NCBI GenBank assembly: GCA_036785705.1
Contig: JAWUZG010000070.1
Span: forward strand, 2,243,001-2,307,000
Reading direction: 5' to 3'
DNA length: 64,000 bases
DNA from: Acanthornis magna
Taxonomy: Eukaryota; Chordata; Aves; Passeriformes; Acanthizidae
The position numbers and the translations under genes are program-made. Below are positions 1 through 11,617 of the stretch, piece by piece (position 1 is the first letter of the stretch; every line of letters starts with the position of its first letter). The notes under the pieces are model-generated. The model was given only the letters and a program-made list of their open reading frames with translations. It had not been told where the DNA came from and searched no databases.

Positions 1-968
1 GATCCCTGGAACTGCAGCCAAATGCTTCTTTACACCCCCCAGGACCCAGGATTACTTCAGAGGCCTGCGGGAAGGGGAGGATGCTGCCGCTGCTTTGGAG
101 CTCGGGAGAGTCAGAGCAGCTCTGGGACCATAGAATAGAATCATAGAATCCCAGGATGGTTTGTGTTTAGAAGGGAGCTTAAAGATCATCTCCTTCCGAC
201 CCCCTGCCATGGGCAGGGATGCCTGCCAACCCGACCCCGTCCAGCCTGGCCTTGGATGCTTCCAGGGATCCAGGGGCAGCCACAGCTTCTCTGGGCAGCC
301 TGTGCCTCACTGCCCTCACAGGAGAGAAGGTCTTCCTAAAGTAAAGGATCTCTTCCTAGATTAAAGAGAGACAGCTCTTGCACCCCACCAACAAAAAATT
401 ATGTTTGGTCCTTAGAGAGATGGTGGAACATTGGCTAAGTCTTTATATAAAGAAATGAGATCTGGATAATATTTGTAATGAAAACTGTGCTGTCGGTGTT
501 TCACATCGTGCCACTTGCATTGGAATTCAGAGCTCAGTTTGCCTTTTCTGCCTCAGAAGTCTTTTCTCAGCTCATACATGAAAATACTGATAAATATTGG
601 CTCATTTGACACTTGTCTGCAAATATTTAATTTTACACATCGTGTTTCTGACATATTAGGGGCTCATGTGCCATCCAGGATCACTGCCATGGTTTAAAAT
701 TCAAATGTCAAAACGTTTTTCTAAGCCAGTCCATAGTTTTCCAAACAAAATTATAGGTAAGAAAGTGATTAGGTCAGAAAATGATTCAAAAGAAGTCAGA
801 ATACCTGTTACTTCAGCATCCTAGTTTTTGATAAATACCATGTTGCAACGTGACAATATGCGAGTGGGTATTTTAATGTCAGTCTTGTCCTTACCTGGAA
901 CTGGTCTGCTTGTTTCTTTTTTACTTCTGTTCCAAAAGGTGTCTAAATATCTTATCTCTCTTTTGCAG
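1..968 (+). other. MOB1B: MOB1B intron 1, 3' part
   Basis: This is non-coding sequence ending in the exon 2 acceptor. Apart from the CR1 copy near its left end I see no gene or structured element. MOB1B exon 1 and the MOB1B promoter are not in the window. Confidence 0.85.
131..380 (-). repeat. CR1 LINE 3' end, minus strand
   Basis: It begins with the inverted CR1 terminal repeat (ATAGAATCATAGAATCCC). It continues through degenerate forms of the usual body motifs CCATGGGCAGGGA, CAGCCTGGCCTTGGA, CACAGCTTCTCTGGGCAGCC and CTTCCTAAA. Such motifs are diagnostic of avian CR1. The copy is 5'-truncated, as is usual. Confidence 0.9.
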
Positions 969-1135
969 TGGTAGTCGCTCTTCCAAAACCTTCAAACCAA
1001 AGAAGAATATTCCTGAGGGGTCTCATCAGTATGAGCTGCTAAAACATGCCGAGGCCACGCTGGGAAGCGGCAATCTGCGGATGGCTGTGATGCTTCCAGA
1101 GGGGGAAGACTTAAACGAATGGGTTGCGGTTAACA
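969..1135 (+). CDS. MOB1B: MOB1B coding exon 2
   Basis: This 167-nt exon encodes residues 5-61 in part, starting within the Phe5 codon. The acceptor is a pyrimidine tract ending TTTTGCAG and the donor is ACA|GTGAGT (consensus). It enters in phase 2 and exits in phase 1. The exon carries both MST phosphorylation threonines, T12 and T35. An open frame from 910 runs through it into the intron to 1302, but that is read-through and not coding. Confidence 0.95.
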
Positions 1136-4100
1136 GTGAGTCATTGGCCTTTTCTTCATCGTGGGGGTGTTGGAAGTGGGCTGACACTTACAGGAGGACA
1201 CCTGTGTGTCCCTTTCTGTTCCTGGAGAGAAGGGGGTCGGGGGGACTTCGCTCTCTACAGCTCCCTGGCAGGAGGGTGCAGCCAGCTGGGGGTCAGGCTT
1301 AGCTCCCAGGGAACAAGGGCAGGATGACTGGAAACAGCCTCAGGGTACAGGTTGGACATCAGGAAGAATTCCTTCATGGAAAACGTTGTCAAGCATTGGA
1401 GGGGGTGGAGTCCCCATCCCTGGAGATGTCCAGGGAACAACTAGACGTGGCACTCAGTGCTCTGGTCTGGGTGACAAGGTGGGGATCAGCCACAGGTTGG
1501 ACTTGATGATCTCACATGTCTTTTCCAACCTAAATGATTCTGTGATTCTAATGGGGTTTGTAATTTTCCTGAAGTCCTTTTGTTCCTACCAAGTTTTGAG
1601 CCTTTGCTCTGGTAAGCCTCTGATGTCATTCTTTTAACTTCCTCTAAAGGTGTTTATCCAAACTCTCTGCTTTCAGGCCGAACAATGATGCCTAAATTAG
1701 CATCTTCTGATTGCTTGACCTTGTTTCCTCCTCCTTCCTCTCCCTGCTGCATGAATTTTGCCCTCTGCTCCTAAAGAATGGATTCTCTCATTGCACTCTG
1801 TAGCCTGTGCAGTTTTAGCTGCCACAAGCTCTGTGCTCTGTCTGGGTGTTTCCTCATCTTTTGCCTCTCAGGCTTGGTGTGCTCCTGTGGTGGTATGGGG
1901 TTGATTGTGCACTGCAGTAGAAATTACACTCGAGTTAAATGTGGTCTGATTGTTTCTGTGGTTCTGCCTTTTTTTCTTCTTGCTCTTTGACATGTTTGGG
2001 AAGTGAAACTGTCACACTGACTTCCACCTTCCTGTTCCCAACCAGCCATGCAGTGCTCTGGTGCTCCACTTGCCACTGCTTCCAGGGCAGGCTGGAGATG
2101 CTGACACCATCCTTTGCAAAAGTTTATTCACACTGCATTGCAAAACTGACTAGAGAAAAACCCAGCCCACTTGTGTGAGTAAGCATTACTAAAGATGCTT
2201 CATGTATTGCTGGCATCCTTCCCTTTCGGTGGTTCCTTCACTCCTTGTCTCTGCTTTCCTGTGTGGCAGCAGATTTTCCCTTCCCAAATGACTTAACTGC
2301 TGAATTAGCTATAATGAAATCGTGGCGGTGTAATTAAAGAATGAACTGATGACGTGCTCCCTTCCCTGAGCATCTCTGCACCGCACCGAGCACCAGTGGC
2401 AGCTGTGAGCCCCTTCTGCTCACTGAGAGGTCTCATGAGGAGACAAAATGTGTGACTTCAAGTCTTTGCTTTCACCCTTCACAACCCTGAGAGCACAAAA
2501 ACAAATGTGCTCTGCCCTGCTACTTCTTGCTCAGCTCTCAGTCTCTCCCCGGTATCTTAGGGAATGAGTTGATGTGCATATGGATTTTGAGACTTCCAAG
2601 TGTGGGATTTGCCATAATCAGTCATTTTGTCAGAGCCTGTGTGGGTTTTCTGAACATGCCTGCCTTGAAGCAAACAGTGGGCTGTGGTTTCTGCTGGGAG
2701 CAAGGAATGGAAACTTAATTAACAGTTCTCGTGGGCACTTGAGAAGAGAGGGCTGGTGTCCTGCATCTGCTGAGCAGTAGCTGTGACTTGCTGCCGTGAC
2801 GTTTGTCTAATCTTGGCTGTTCATTCTCCGAAAGATACCTGCAGATAAAGTGGATTTTATAAACTGATCGCAGTGGCCACAGTTCTTCACGACAGAACCT
2901 GCTGTTAGTTATTGAAAAAGAACCTTCTTTTCAAAGAGTTTGGCATAATTAACTTAAAGAGTAACTAAAAGAGTGGGGTTACATGGGATATTAGGAAGAA
3001 ATTGTTCCCTGTGAAGGTGGTGAGGCCCTGGCACAGGTTGTCCAGAGAAGCTGTGGCTGTCACATCCCTGCAAGTGTCCAAGGCCAGGTTCAGACGAGGC
3101 TCAGAGCAACTTGGGGTAGTGGAAGGTGTCCCTCCCCATGACAGGGGGCTGGAACTGGATAGTCTTTAAATTCCCTTCCCACCCAAAGCAGTCAGGGATT
3201 CTAAGAAATGTTCTTGGGAAAGGTAGGCCTTTGGAATACAAAGCCTGAGGGAAGCTGTTGTCACCTAATGAGTAACTGCTCTCTCTAGTTGGAAAGTTTA
3301 CGTTGAAAATCTTTCTTTCATTCCCCACTTGCCAGAAGAATTTGGGATTCTAATAAAATGCACCAGACTTTCAGAAAAGGAAAGAATGAGGCTTTCTCTT
3401 TCCCTTTTCTTCTTCCAGCTGAAGATTTTGCTGCAGTGAACAATTAAGTAGTTCTTGCTGGGGGCTGTTCCAGGAAGTTGGTGGTTTGGTTGCATTCTGC
3501 ATCTCCTTTATAATGGATCTTAAAAAAGTCACAACAATGAAGTTTTATCCCCAAAACTGTTCCAGAACCCCTGCTTTACAGTCTGGGCTGTAGGAATCTT
3601 GTGCTTCAGAGTGCTAATGGGTGGTTTCCGTGCTTTTCAGCTGTCGACTTCTTCAACCAGATCAATATGCTCTATGGAACCATCACGGACTTCTGCACGG
3701 AGGAGAGCTGCCCCGTGATGTCTGCTGGCCCAAAGTAAGAGTCTGTTTTTACACACTGTTGACTGGGTGCAGTTTTTGAGATGATCTTTCATTTAAAAAC
3801 TCGAGACTAGTGGAGTTGAGTGCCAGAGCTGGGTGGAAAGGATGTGAAACGAAGAAGGATTTGAACTTCTGTTAAGGGAATGGGGAATAGAAAGTTGGTG
3901 GTTTTTGGTCTGTGTTTATATTTGCTTGGTGCTTGTTTTTTTCCTTTAACCTGGGAAGTAAACTGAGCATCAAAATTATTTTACCCTCCTTTTTTTTTTT
4001 TTCCTGAAATGTTAATGAGGCTTTTTAATGAAGATTTAAAGTTTTTACATGCAGGCATTCCTTTAGGGCTTACCAAAATCTTTCATGTAGGTATTATAGA

Positions 4101-7100
4101 AATATTAGGTATCTGGATAAAAATCCTCTACCCTGTGCCCTGTACTTCTTGTATTCTTGCTTATGCTTTTGTAGAGACAGCCAGTGTTTGTGCTTTTTCC
4201 TGCTCTCAGATTCAGTTTGTTTTGCTCTGGCTCCAGACTGATCCTAGCGCCTCAGCTAAATGTTGATATTTGTCCTACATGCACACCACTTACATCTTGG
4301 TGTTAGGGCAGTACTGGGTGGTGAGAAATCCTGATTTTTCATAAGTCCAGACACATGGTCCATTTGATGTGTCTGGGGTTTTTGCATGTCTTCTTAAATA
4401 TAATTTTAAAATGCTTTCAGACCCTCTGATTTGTTGCTGTTAGAAAAATGGGGTTTTATAAATCCCATTGTGAGCAGTACCTTCATAAACCCTCACCAAA
4501 TTTGTTTATGGTGAAAATGTTCTCCCAGTAGTTGTTCTGACAAAACTGAATTTGTTAAACAAAATGAGAAGACAGATTTATCAGATGCAATTAAGCTTTG
4601 CATAAACTATTTGTATGATCTGTAACATACCCTGTGGTTCGCTTGGGATCTGGTATTGTCAGACTGCCCGTGTTAGGTGTGTTGGGGGTTTTTAAGCACT
4701 ATCTTTCCAAGATTATCCACCATCTGGTCTGATGTCAGGAGCATTCCCGAAGCCAGGCAAAATATCTGTTCCATTCTGAATTTCATGAGGACTTGTTTCT
4801 GTCTGGTTGAGTATGTAGTCTAGAAGTTTTTTTAACCATAGAATCAGAGTCCCAGGCTGATTTGGGTTGGAAGGGACCTTAAGGCTCATCTTGTTCCAAC
4901 ACCCTGCCATGGTCAGGGAGGCCTTCCACCAGACCAGGTTCCTCCAAACCTCTTCTTTTAGCTGAAAGGCACTTTATATCAGTTTCCAATTTTGTAATAG
5001 CATTCCTAGGAATCTACCTGTGTCTGTAAAACAGTCATAATTTGAGATCTCTGGTGAGAGCCAGCACAGTTTGGCCTTCAGCTATGCAAAATTTAGAAGA
5101 ATATTTTCAAATGTAAAGCAATTCCCTGAATTTGAGGGGTGTGATGTGTGTGGCTGGCTGCTGCTGCAGATGTTGAGCGTTGCCAGCTGCTGTGGCAGTG
5201 TGGCTGAAGTTTGGGCAGGCCCGTGGGAGGCAACGGAGTGGGATTGCAGTGGGAGGTCAGGTGAGGAGCAGGCGATGGTGACGGGGAGCACTCGGGCCTT
5301 GGTTCCGAGGGAGGGTGTGGGAGCACGGGGAGTGGAACAGGAAGAGCAGCCTTCCCAGCCTCTCAGCAGTGATTCACTGGTGTTCCGTGCCGTGGTGTCC
5401 CACCTCAGGTACGAGTACCACTGGGCAGATGGCACAAACATCAAGAAACCCATCAAGTGCTCCGCACCAAAGTACATCGATTACCTGATGACCTGGGTCC
5501 AGGACCAGCTGGATGACGAAACGCTATTTCCTTCGAAAATAGGTAACCGCTGCAGCTGAACAGTGCACTTGGATTGCGCTTGTACAGTTTAAAAGGTTAC
5601 ATTATCTAGCTAAACACACTTATCTTTGAAGATACGTCGTAATACATGAACTCTGATCCACTATTAATATGCCTAATAAACACCTGTCAGAATTCTGGAT
5701 GCAGAAAGTACCATTTCTATCTAATAACTGACTCTGTTCATTGGGTCTGATGTTTTATTCATTTTGGACATTGAATTGTTCCTTTAGAAATAAAGCTGAG
5801 GGTCTCAGACCCTTATAACCAGTACTGGACAGCTTTTTGTCACAGAAGAGATGTTTGGGCGTCAGGAGGAACTTTCAGGCCTTATCTCCAAAGAAGCTGA
5901 ATTGCAGCTTTGATCTTAAGTTAATGATTTTTTTTTAATATGTTTCTTTTCAAGTGGAGATGAAAAGTAGATGTTTTAAAGAGGTTTCTTTCAGAAAACC
6001 AGGAGGGAAGTAAGGACCGACCAACAGTTTGGAAAAGATAACAGGGGAGATCTCAATCTTTATAATTTTGTGAATAGTTTCTGAAGCTTTTGACGTATTT
6101 TAATTTAGCTTCTTTGGAGAAACTGTGCCTTCAGAGGGAGACTCAGAGGCCACAAACTAACCAGCTAAATATGAATTTCCTGTGTGCTGCAGCAGCCATA
6201 GGAGGAAATGTGATGTACATGTGGGCAGGGCAGGCTGAAACAGGAGCATGGAGACATTATTGGTGGGACCTGGAAGCCTTGGCGCGGTCCTGACTGGCCT
6301 CAGAGCATCCAGAGCCTGGGCCTCTGGCCTTCAGACAGGACTTGAGCACTTGCCAAGGCTGCAGAAGAGCTAAGCTGACTGGGGAGAATGGTAGGTGAAG
6401 AGAAGAAGAGAAGCTAGACAGGTTTCCTCCTTTCAGAGGGTTGATAAATATCTTTTTTTAGCCTGGGGAAGTGACAACTAAAGAGTTTATCGCTCCCAAT
6501 AGCTGGCTGCCTTTTCCTAAGTGATTTTAATAAAACCTGTGCAGTTTTATTAAAAAGTCTGCTGTTGAAACTGATTTCACTTGTCTGGGGTTGTAGTGGC
6601 TCTCAAAACAGACACACGTGGCCTGCGAGTTGAAGAATAAGCCATCTGTTTTCTCCTTTCCAGGCGTACCATTCCCAAAGAATTTCATGTCAGTGGCCAA
6701 GACAATTCTCAAGCGTCTCTTCAGAGTTTACGCTCACATCTACCACCAGCACTTTGACCCAGTGATCCAGCTGCAGGAAGAGGCACACCTTAACACTTCT
6801 TTCAAGCACTTTATATTTTTTGTTCAGGTAAGGACATGGCAAACAGTGTGCTTGCTTCAAAGCTACATTACCACCCTTCCCTTGTGGAAAAAATCAGCAT
6901 CTTCTGAAGTTCCCTTCCTTTTAAGTGGGGGAAAAAGCTTCAGGCAGTGGAACACTGCTGTTCAGCGGGTGGCTCACAGGCAGGGGAGGCTGTAGTGGCC
7001 AAGCCTGAACTGGGAGAGCCTACTGCCAGATAAATTCTGTCTGAATAAGGCTTCTCACCTGAGCTGCTCGTACAAAACTCTGTGTGTGTGTCTTTCTCCT

Positions 7101-7192
7101 CATCCCCGTTACAGGAATTCAACCTTATTGATAGAAGAGAACTTGCACCACTTCAAGAACTGATTGAAAAACTCACCTCGAAGGACAGATAA
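969..7192 (+). CDS. MOB1B: MOB kinase activator 1B, exons 2-6 (5'-partial)
   Basis: The CDS joins 969-1135, 3641-3734, 5409-5542, 6664-6827 and 7115-7192. These sum to 637 nt; the family's 216-codon CDS (651 nt with stop) leaves 14 nt for exon 1, off the left edge. MOB1 is a small zinc-binding Hippo-pathway adaptor. Phosphorylated by MST1/2, it binds and activates LATS/NDR kinases, which restrain YAP/TAZ in the cytoplasm. Visible landmarks in family numbering are the phosphosites T12 and T35, zinc ligands C79 and C84 (FCTEESC), and H161/H166 (AHIYHQH). Paralogue-specific residues (GSRSS at 6-10, LRMAVM, WVAVN, DFCTEESC, HFDPVIQ, C-terminal LTSKDR) fit MOB1B rather than MOB1A. All visible residues match human MOB1B as I remember it. 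All introns are GT-AG. DCK follows on the same strand, as in mammals. Confidence 0.96.
1318..1551 (+). repeat. CR1 LINE 3' end, plus strand
   Basis: GGTTGGACATCAGGAAGAA, TCCCCATCCCTGGAGATGTC, GGTTGGACTTGATGATCT and a terminal ATGATTCTGTGATTCTA show a plus-oriented CR1 tail in MOB1B intron 2. Confidence 0.9.
2978..3212 (+). repeat. CR1 LINE 3' fragment, plus strand
   Basis: TTAGGAAGAAATTGTTCCC, GTGAGGCCCTGGCACAGG, TTGTCCAGAGAAGCTGTGG and AAGTGTCCAAGGCCAGG are sense CR1 motifs. The terminal octamer repeat is degenerate (AGGGATTCTAAG). Confidence 0.88.
3641..3734 (+). CDS. MOB1B: MOB1B coding exon 3
   Basis: This 94-nt exon runs from T61 to K92 (split codon). The acceptor is GCTTTTCAG and the donor is AA|GTAAGA. 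It contains the zinc ligands C79 and C84. It is too short and split to appear as a clear open frame; it was identified by its translation (VDFFNQINMLYGTITDFC and onward). Confidence 0.96.
3735..5408 (+). other. MOB1B: MOB1B intron 3
   Basis: This 1.7-kb intron has a poly-T run near 3990-4003 and a minus-oriented CR1 end at about 4836-4960. A GC-richer segment from about 5140 to 5400 gives chance open frames on both strands. No exon is recognised. Confidence 0.85.
4836..4960 (-). repeat. CR1 LINE 3' end, minus strand, short
   Basis: CATAGAATCAGAGTCCC, TTTGGGTTGGAAGGGACCTT and CACCCTGCCATGGTCAGGGA are present. It is truncated after about 125 nt, in MOB1B intron 3. Confidence 0.88.
5409..5542 (+). 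CDS. MOB1B: MOB1B coding exon 4
   Basis: This 134-nt exon runs from K92 to G137. The acceptor is CCACCTCAG and the donor is ATAG|GTAACC. It encodes the YEYHWADG to LFPSKIG stretch of the Mob fold. The open frame starting at 5071 merely runs from intron 3 into this exon. Confidence 0.96.
5543..6663 (+). other. MOB1B: MOB1B intron 4
   Basis: This 1.1-kb intron has no recognisable gene, repeat family or structured RNA. Confidence 0.85.
6664..6827 (+). CDS. MOB1B: MOB1B coding exon 5
   Basis: This 164-nt exon covers residues 137-191. The acceptor is CTCCTTTCCAG and the donor is GTTCAG|GTAAGG. It carries the zinc-binding histidines H161 and H166 in AHIYHQHFD. DPVIQ at 167-171 fits MOB1B where MOB1A has DSVMQ. 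Confidence 0.96.
7115..7192 (+). CDS. MOB1B: MOB1B terminal coding exon 6
   Basis: This exon holds 25 codons plus a TAA stop at 7190-7192, entering in phase 0 after a TTACAG acceptor. It encodes the C-terminal helix EFNLIDRRELAPLQELIEKL followed by TSKDR. The threonine in LTSKDR is the MOB1B form; MOB1A has glycine there. Confidence 0.96.
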   Translation, partial: EFNLIDRRELAPLQELIEKLTSKDR

Positions 7193-10100
7193 AAGGAAGA
7201 AGACTTCTTGAAGTCACTTGTTTCTTTAAGCAAGCGTGTGGTATTTGGTTTTTGTTAATTTGTTTTTTTTAAAAAAACAAAACAACCCCCTGTGCTGTTA
7301 CCAGTGACAGCTGAGATCTACTTTCTGTGCTTTTATTAGGGGAAATCTTTTCTCTGTTAGTGACATGTGGTAAATAGCTTTTTTTTTTTTTAAATTTTAA
7401 TTATTTTATTGTTGTTATTCATTGTGGAATTTCTAGCAGGTGCTGAGTGTTTATAAAGGAAATGTGCTTGGTTGGGGGATTGACTCTGCTGGTGGATGGG
7501 TTCTTGTGTTGTGTCAGTGGTAGCCCATTCTCATGAAGTCCCTGGAAGACTTGCTTACATTCTCTAAGTGCCTTGGCAGACTCACTTCTGAGGTGCAAAG
7601 CACATACAATACTGAACATTGCTGGAAACAGAAAATATGTACTAACACCCAGACACTTACTGATACTTGTTTTAAAAATTTGTATCTATGCTTACACTAA
7701 AAAAAAAAAAAAAAAAACCATAACTTGCTGAAATCAATGATCTCCAGCTTTTAATACAAATACTTGTCTTATTTTTTTAGAGATGAATATAGAATTTTTC
7801 AAAACTAGATTATTTCTTACAAAGAAAAGCAAAGTTCTCTTTGCTAAAACAAAACAGCAAAGGTGGTGTCAAAATTACACAGACCTTGTGCTTAGCAAGT
7901 AGTTCCATGTCTGCTGCCATGGGACTCTGCATAGTTGCTTTTATTTTCTTACCAGGAAGGCATCAGTTGGGTCAGTCAGCTTGTTAAGTTCCCCTAGAAG
8001 TTGCCAAAAGAACAGTTAGTTTGCACAAATACAGTTAGGGAAAATATTCCCTGTAAAAAATTGCACTGGGATAATAGTAATAATAACAATAATAAGGAAA
8101 ACCTGTCTTGAAAAATAACTAGTGGAAAGGTGTTTTTAAGTTAGGAATACAAAGCCTGGCTCTGAGGAGGAGCTCTGGTGGCCAGTATCTGCTGTTTGAG
8201 GGAGGAGAATTTCATGGACTGCTTTGGAGTTATGTTATTGTGATTGTGATCACTGCCCATCTCCAAGGAAGGCCAGCTGTTGGGAAAAGCAACAGAAACA
8301 GGTGTAGCCAAGGTGAGCCCGTGACTGAGAAGCTGGGCTTCTGTTTTGTGTGCCTTGGCTTGGCCAAAGCGCTGAGGAAAGTGGGAAATGCTGTGCAGGA
8401 GCCTGCAGAAAAGGTGAGTGGCCATTGTCACAGGCAGCTAATAACAGCTGAGCACAGAAGTGACTCATTTGGGAGCTGCTGGGTTCAGGTGAGGTATCCT
8501 GATCTTCTGGCTTTTCCTGTGCCACCATGCACCCGACAGTGCAAAAGCGACCGATCTCCCAAATTCGAACTGCACTCTTTAGACACAGAGCGAGCAAGGC
8601 AGGAGCTGCGAGGTGCTAAACAGGTGATATCCCCCATGAAATTTCAAGGTGATGACTCGGTTTGGTGTTGTGTACCAGCAAGAAACAAAAAAGATAAACG
8701 TGTAGAAGTGAGGATTTGCTTGGAGATACCAGTGCAGTGGTTCATGTTCCTGGCACACTTCTGCCCTGGGAGGGCTTTGTTCTGTTGTTGTTGCAGTTTT
8801 TTTTTCTTTTTAATAGCCAATTCTAGAAATCCAGAGGCATCTGCTGCAGTTCAGCCAATGAGAATTGGAATGTATTGAGTATAAAAATGAGTCCTAGGTG
8901 GATAGTGAATTTTTTTAATTCAATATCTGGCAGTAGAAAGTCTTTGACCGAATAGTTTCTAGGCACGTAATAAAAGCTTGGAGATCATGATTTGCCTGAC
9001 AGCTGTATGAACACATTGTTTAATTACACAACACTTGAAAATAACATCGAGGACGTGTTTGCAGTGGTTGGGGATGTAGGATCCCTGTGCTGTTTCTTTT
9101 TGCAGCTTTTCATTGTTGTTTTGCTTCTGAAAGCTGTGGGACCAGAAGTTGACATGTGTTTACACTCTGGAAGTAAGGGCACATGGAAATGCCACTCGAA
9201 AGTCACCACAAATTGAATCTGGATTGAGTGAATGTGTTTATAAAATAGTGCATTTATGGGACGAAAAGGGGAGAAAACCCCCTGGCCCCCAAATAAACCC
9301 CAGAGAAACAAACCCTGCGCTGCTCCAGGCCCTCACTATGGACTTTGAGGGGTGGCAAGTGCTCAGAGACAAAACCTTCCAGCCAGCGTTGGTCGTCAGG
9401 AGCAGAAAGTGCCAGTGGGGTTAAACCAGGCTGTGCTTCCGGTGCTGCCTCAGGCCTCCCAGTCTGATAGGGCCCTGAATTCCCATGGTTTGTGGTGGTT
9501 TGCAGCTACCAGCGCATCAGATCTTGTCAGGGATTCGGGTGGCGCCTTGAGGAGGGCACCTCCCTGGAGCTGGGCAGGGGCAAAGGGACAAGTCCATGGA
9601 GCTCAGCCACCACTGGCAGTGCTGACAGTGCTCAGGTGGATGGATATGGGATGTGTTGTCCAAGTCTTTCAAGTTCAAGTCAGGGATAAGAGTTACTCAT
9701 GCAAAGAGGATGCAAACCCACCGCGTTCTGCTGGTGCAGGTGGCTGATAGGAGAAAACAGGTTCCGAGGGGCAGGCAGCCCATCTGCAAGTACCCGGTTT
9801 CTTTTCCTGCTTACTATGCAATGTAGAGCTTTGAACTTCTGCTTTTCCTTGGAGATAGAGAGGAGCACTGTCCTTACTCAGTCCTTAGGAACTGACCCCT
9901 CTCCCAGTGTCCCTGACCCTCAGTTAACAGGTAAGGACACCTATTTGCTGCTATGGACTTGACTTACCTTTCAGATTGTTCCTTTCTGTTTCTTGCTCGC
10001 CCTTCCTTTCTCCCAGGTCACCAGACACAATTTTATTATAAACACATCCTTTTTGGATAGTTGTGTTTTTCCTTGCTGCTCTCTCCTCCCTTCCTACCTG

Positions 10101-10686
10101 CCAGAGTGCTGTTACTGTACATAACCCCCCTTTTAGTTGGATTATTTAAGGACCTGCAGCACAAACAGAGATTCCTTGCTTTTTTCCTCACTAAAATACT
10201 CCCTTTTGCACCGAATTTATTTTCCTTCACTGCTGGTAGCAGTTGTCTCTTTTGCAGTCCTTCACTCCTAAAACCACTGGCAGTTTTATGGATGCCTGTC
10301 GTCTTTTCCTGGATATCTTCTCTTTTAACATGAGACTAACATTGGTGATTTTCAGTGTTAAACCTTCTTATTTCCTTGCTTTCCTTATGGTTTCCTCTTG
10401 CCAGGTTCAGTTTGCAGCCTAGGAAAATATCCAATTACCTTATTTTGTTGGAAGAATCAATTCCCCAAATTGTTCATAGAATATTGTATTTTTAGGGGAG
10501 ATTAATTTTTTATAGCCACTAAACTATACTCATTATTTTTGTACGTTTGCAACTTGGGGACATTTTTCCGAGCCGTGTCGCGGAGGGAATGCTTATTTTC
10601 ATGGCTGTTTGACTACTTGGGAATGCTGTGGTTGTGTGATGTAGAGGCACATAACTTGATGTGCACTGGGAGAGACAGAAGGATGC

Positions 10687-10713
10687 AATAAAAATGAACA
10701 AGGTTTCAATAAA
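10687..10713 (+). terminator. duplicated AATAAA poly(A) signals, candidate MOB1B 3' end
   Basis: Two AATAAA hexamers, at 10687-10692 and 10708-10713, each sit in the motif CAATAAAAATGAA. They lie in a near-perfect 21-nt tandem duplication, each copy followed by AGGTTTCA-like sequence. Either could serve as an intermediate MOB1B cleavage signal. Confidence 0.35.
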
Positions 10714-11094
10714 AATGAATGAGGTTTCAGTAAAAGGCCATTTTTGAAGGGAAAAAAAAAATATCTGAAAGCGACATTAACCTTTCCTCCTTCTTTAGAA
10801 TCCTGAAATATATGGGAGAAAACACAGTGTAAAGTATAAAGTGCAAGGAGAGAACCCTTACTGTGAGCTAACTGTGCCAATACCGCTTCAGTTTGTAGTC
10901 AGTGATGGAGATTTCAGTTTTAAATGAAAACAGCTATTAATTAAAAAAGAATAAGTTGAATGTCTGAAAATCCGCACCGTGTTTATTTGAGAGTTGTAAA
11001 TAATGTATACAGATGGTTGTATGTGATGGGACAGAATATTTAAATCCTAGGGTTTTTTTTTTCAATAAGAAACTGAAGGCTGTTTATAAGAGAA

Positions 11095-11100
11095 AATAAA
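11095..11100 (+). terminator. AATAAA, candidate distal MOB1B poly(A) signal
   Basis: This is an AATAAA followed by a TGTTTGACC...GTCTTTATTTCC U/GU-rich stretch. It is the last AATAAA before the CR1 and the DCK CpG island. A Pumilio-type TGTAAATA lies 93 nt upstream. Confidence 0.4.
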
Positions 11101-11617
11101 TAGCTATGTTTGACCATGACTGTCTTTATTTCCTTCTTGGACTTCCTCCTCAATGCGCTTCTGCTTGTAAATAGATTTTTTCTTCCCCCCCCTCCCCGGA
11201 TATTGTAAACAACTGATCACAACACACCCAAGGATGTTGTTCCATCACTAGCTGCACACGAGGTGCAGGCTCTGCTTTTGGCCCTGCCCAGCAGCACAGG
11301 TGTCTTTTTTTGGTTTTTCTTTCTCCCAAAAGCCTCCTGTGACCCCGACAGCTGGAGTGCTCCAAATTTCCTGCCCTCCCATCCACGCCGGGTCTGGAGT
11401 TGCCCTGTCCTGTGGTATGTCACTCACACACATGGCTGGAGGGCAGTTTGGGAAAAGGTGGTTAAAAATCTGGCTTTTACTTCTATTTTTTACACAAATC
11501 TGGGGTCACAAATGCCTCGCTGCTGGTGCCCATCTCCTGTGGCTCGGGATTTTTCCATTTAACTTGGTTCTTCTTGGGTTTGCAGTCTATTTGGGAGGTT
11601 TTAGGGTTTTGTAAAAT

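Larger units (their letters stand above)
1136..3640 (+). other. MOB1B: MOB1B intron 2
   Basis: This 2.5-kb intron holds two plus-oriented CR1 fragments. Between them, around 2285-2360, is a CR1-free AT-rich stretch with TAATTA-like motifs and a TGATGACG motif. It could be a conserved element, but I cannot test that here. Confidence 0.85.
7193..11110 (+). other. MOB1B: probable MOB1B 3' UTR and downstream flank
   Basis: No other gene is visible between the MOB1B stop and the CR1 at 11.6 kb. The stretch is AT-rich with U-rich and A-rich runs (7261-7280, 7381-7393, 7698-7716), an ATA-type low-complexity run at 8070-8096, and AATAAA hexamers at 8969, 9292, 10687, 10708 and 11095. Mammalian MOB1B has a multi-kilobase 3' UTR, so the mRNA probably ends at one of the distal hexamers. 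How far it extends is inference; RNA 3'-end reads would settle it. Confidence 0.5.

Noticed and set aside
161..364. Open frames inside CR1 copies (also at 28382-28731 and 35623-36076)
   Set aside because: They translate the 3' untranslated end of CR1, which does not encode protein.
910..1302. 130-aa frame containing MOB1B exon 2
   Set aside because: Only 969-1135 is coding. The flanks are intron 1 and intron 2 read-through.
8240..8878. 212-aa plus-strand open frame after MOB1B
   Set aside because: It has no recognisable domain, ends in a translated poly-T run, and lies in the probable 3' UTR.
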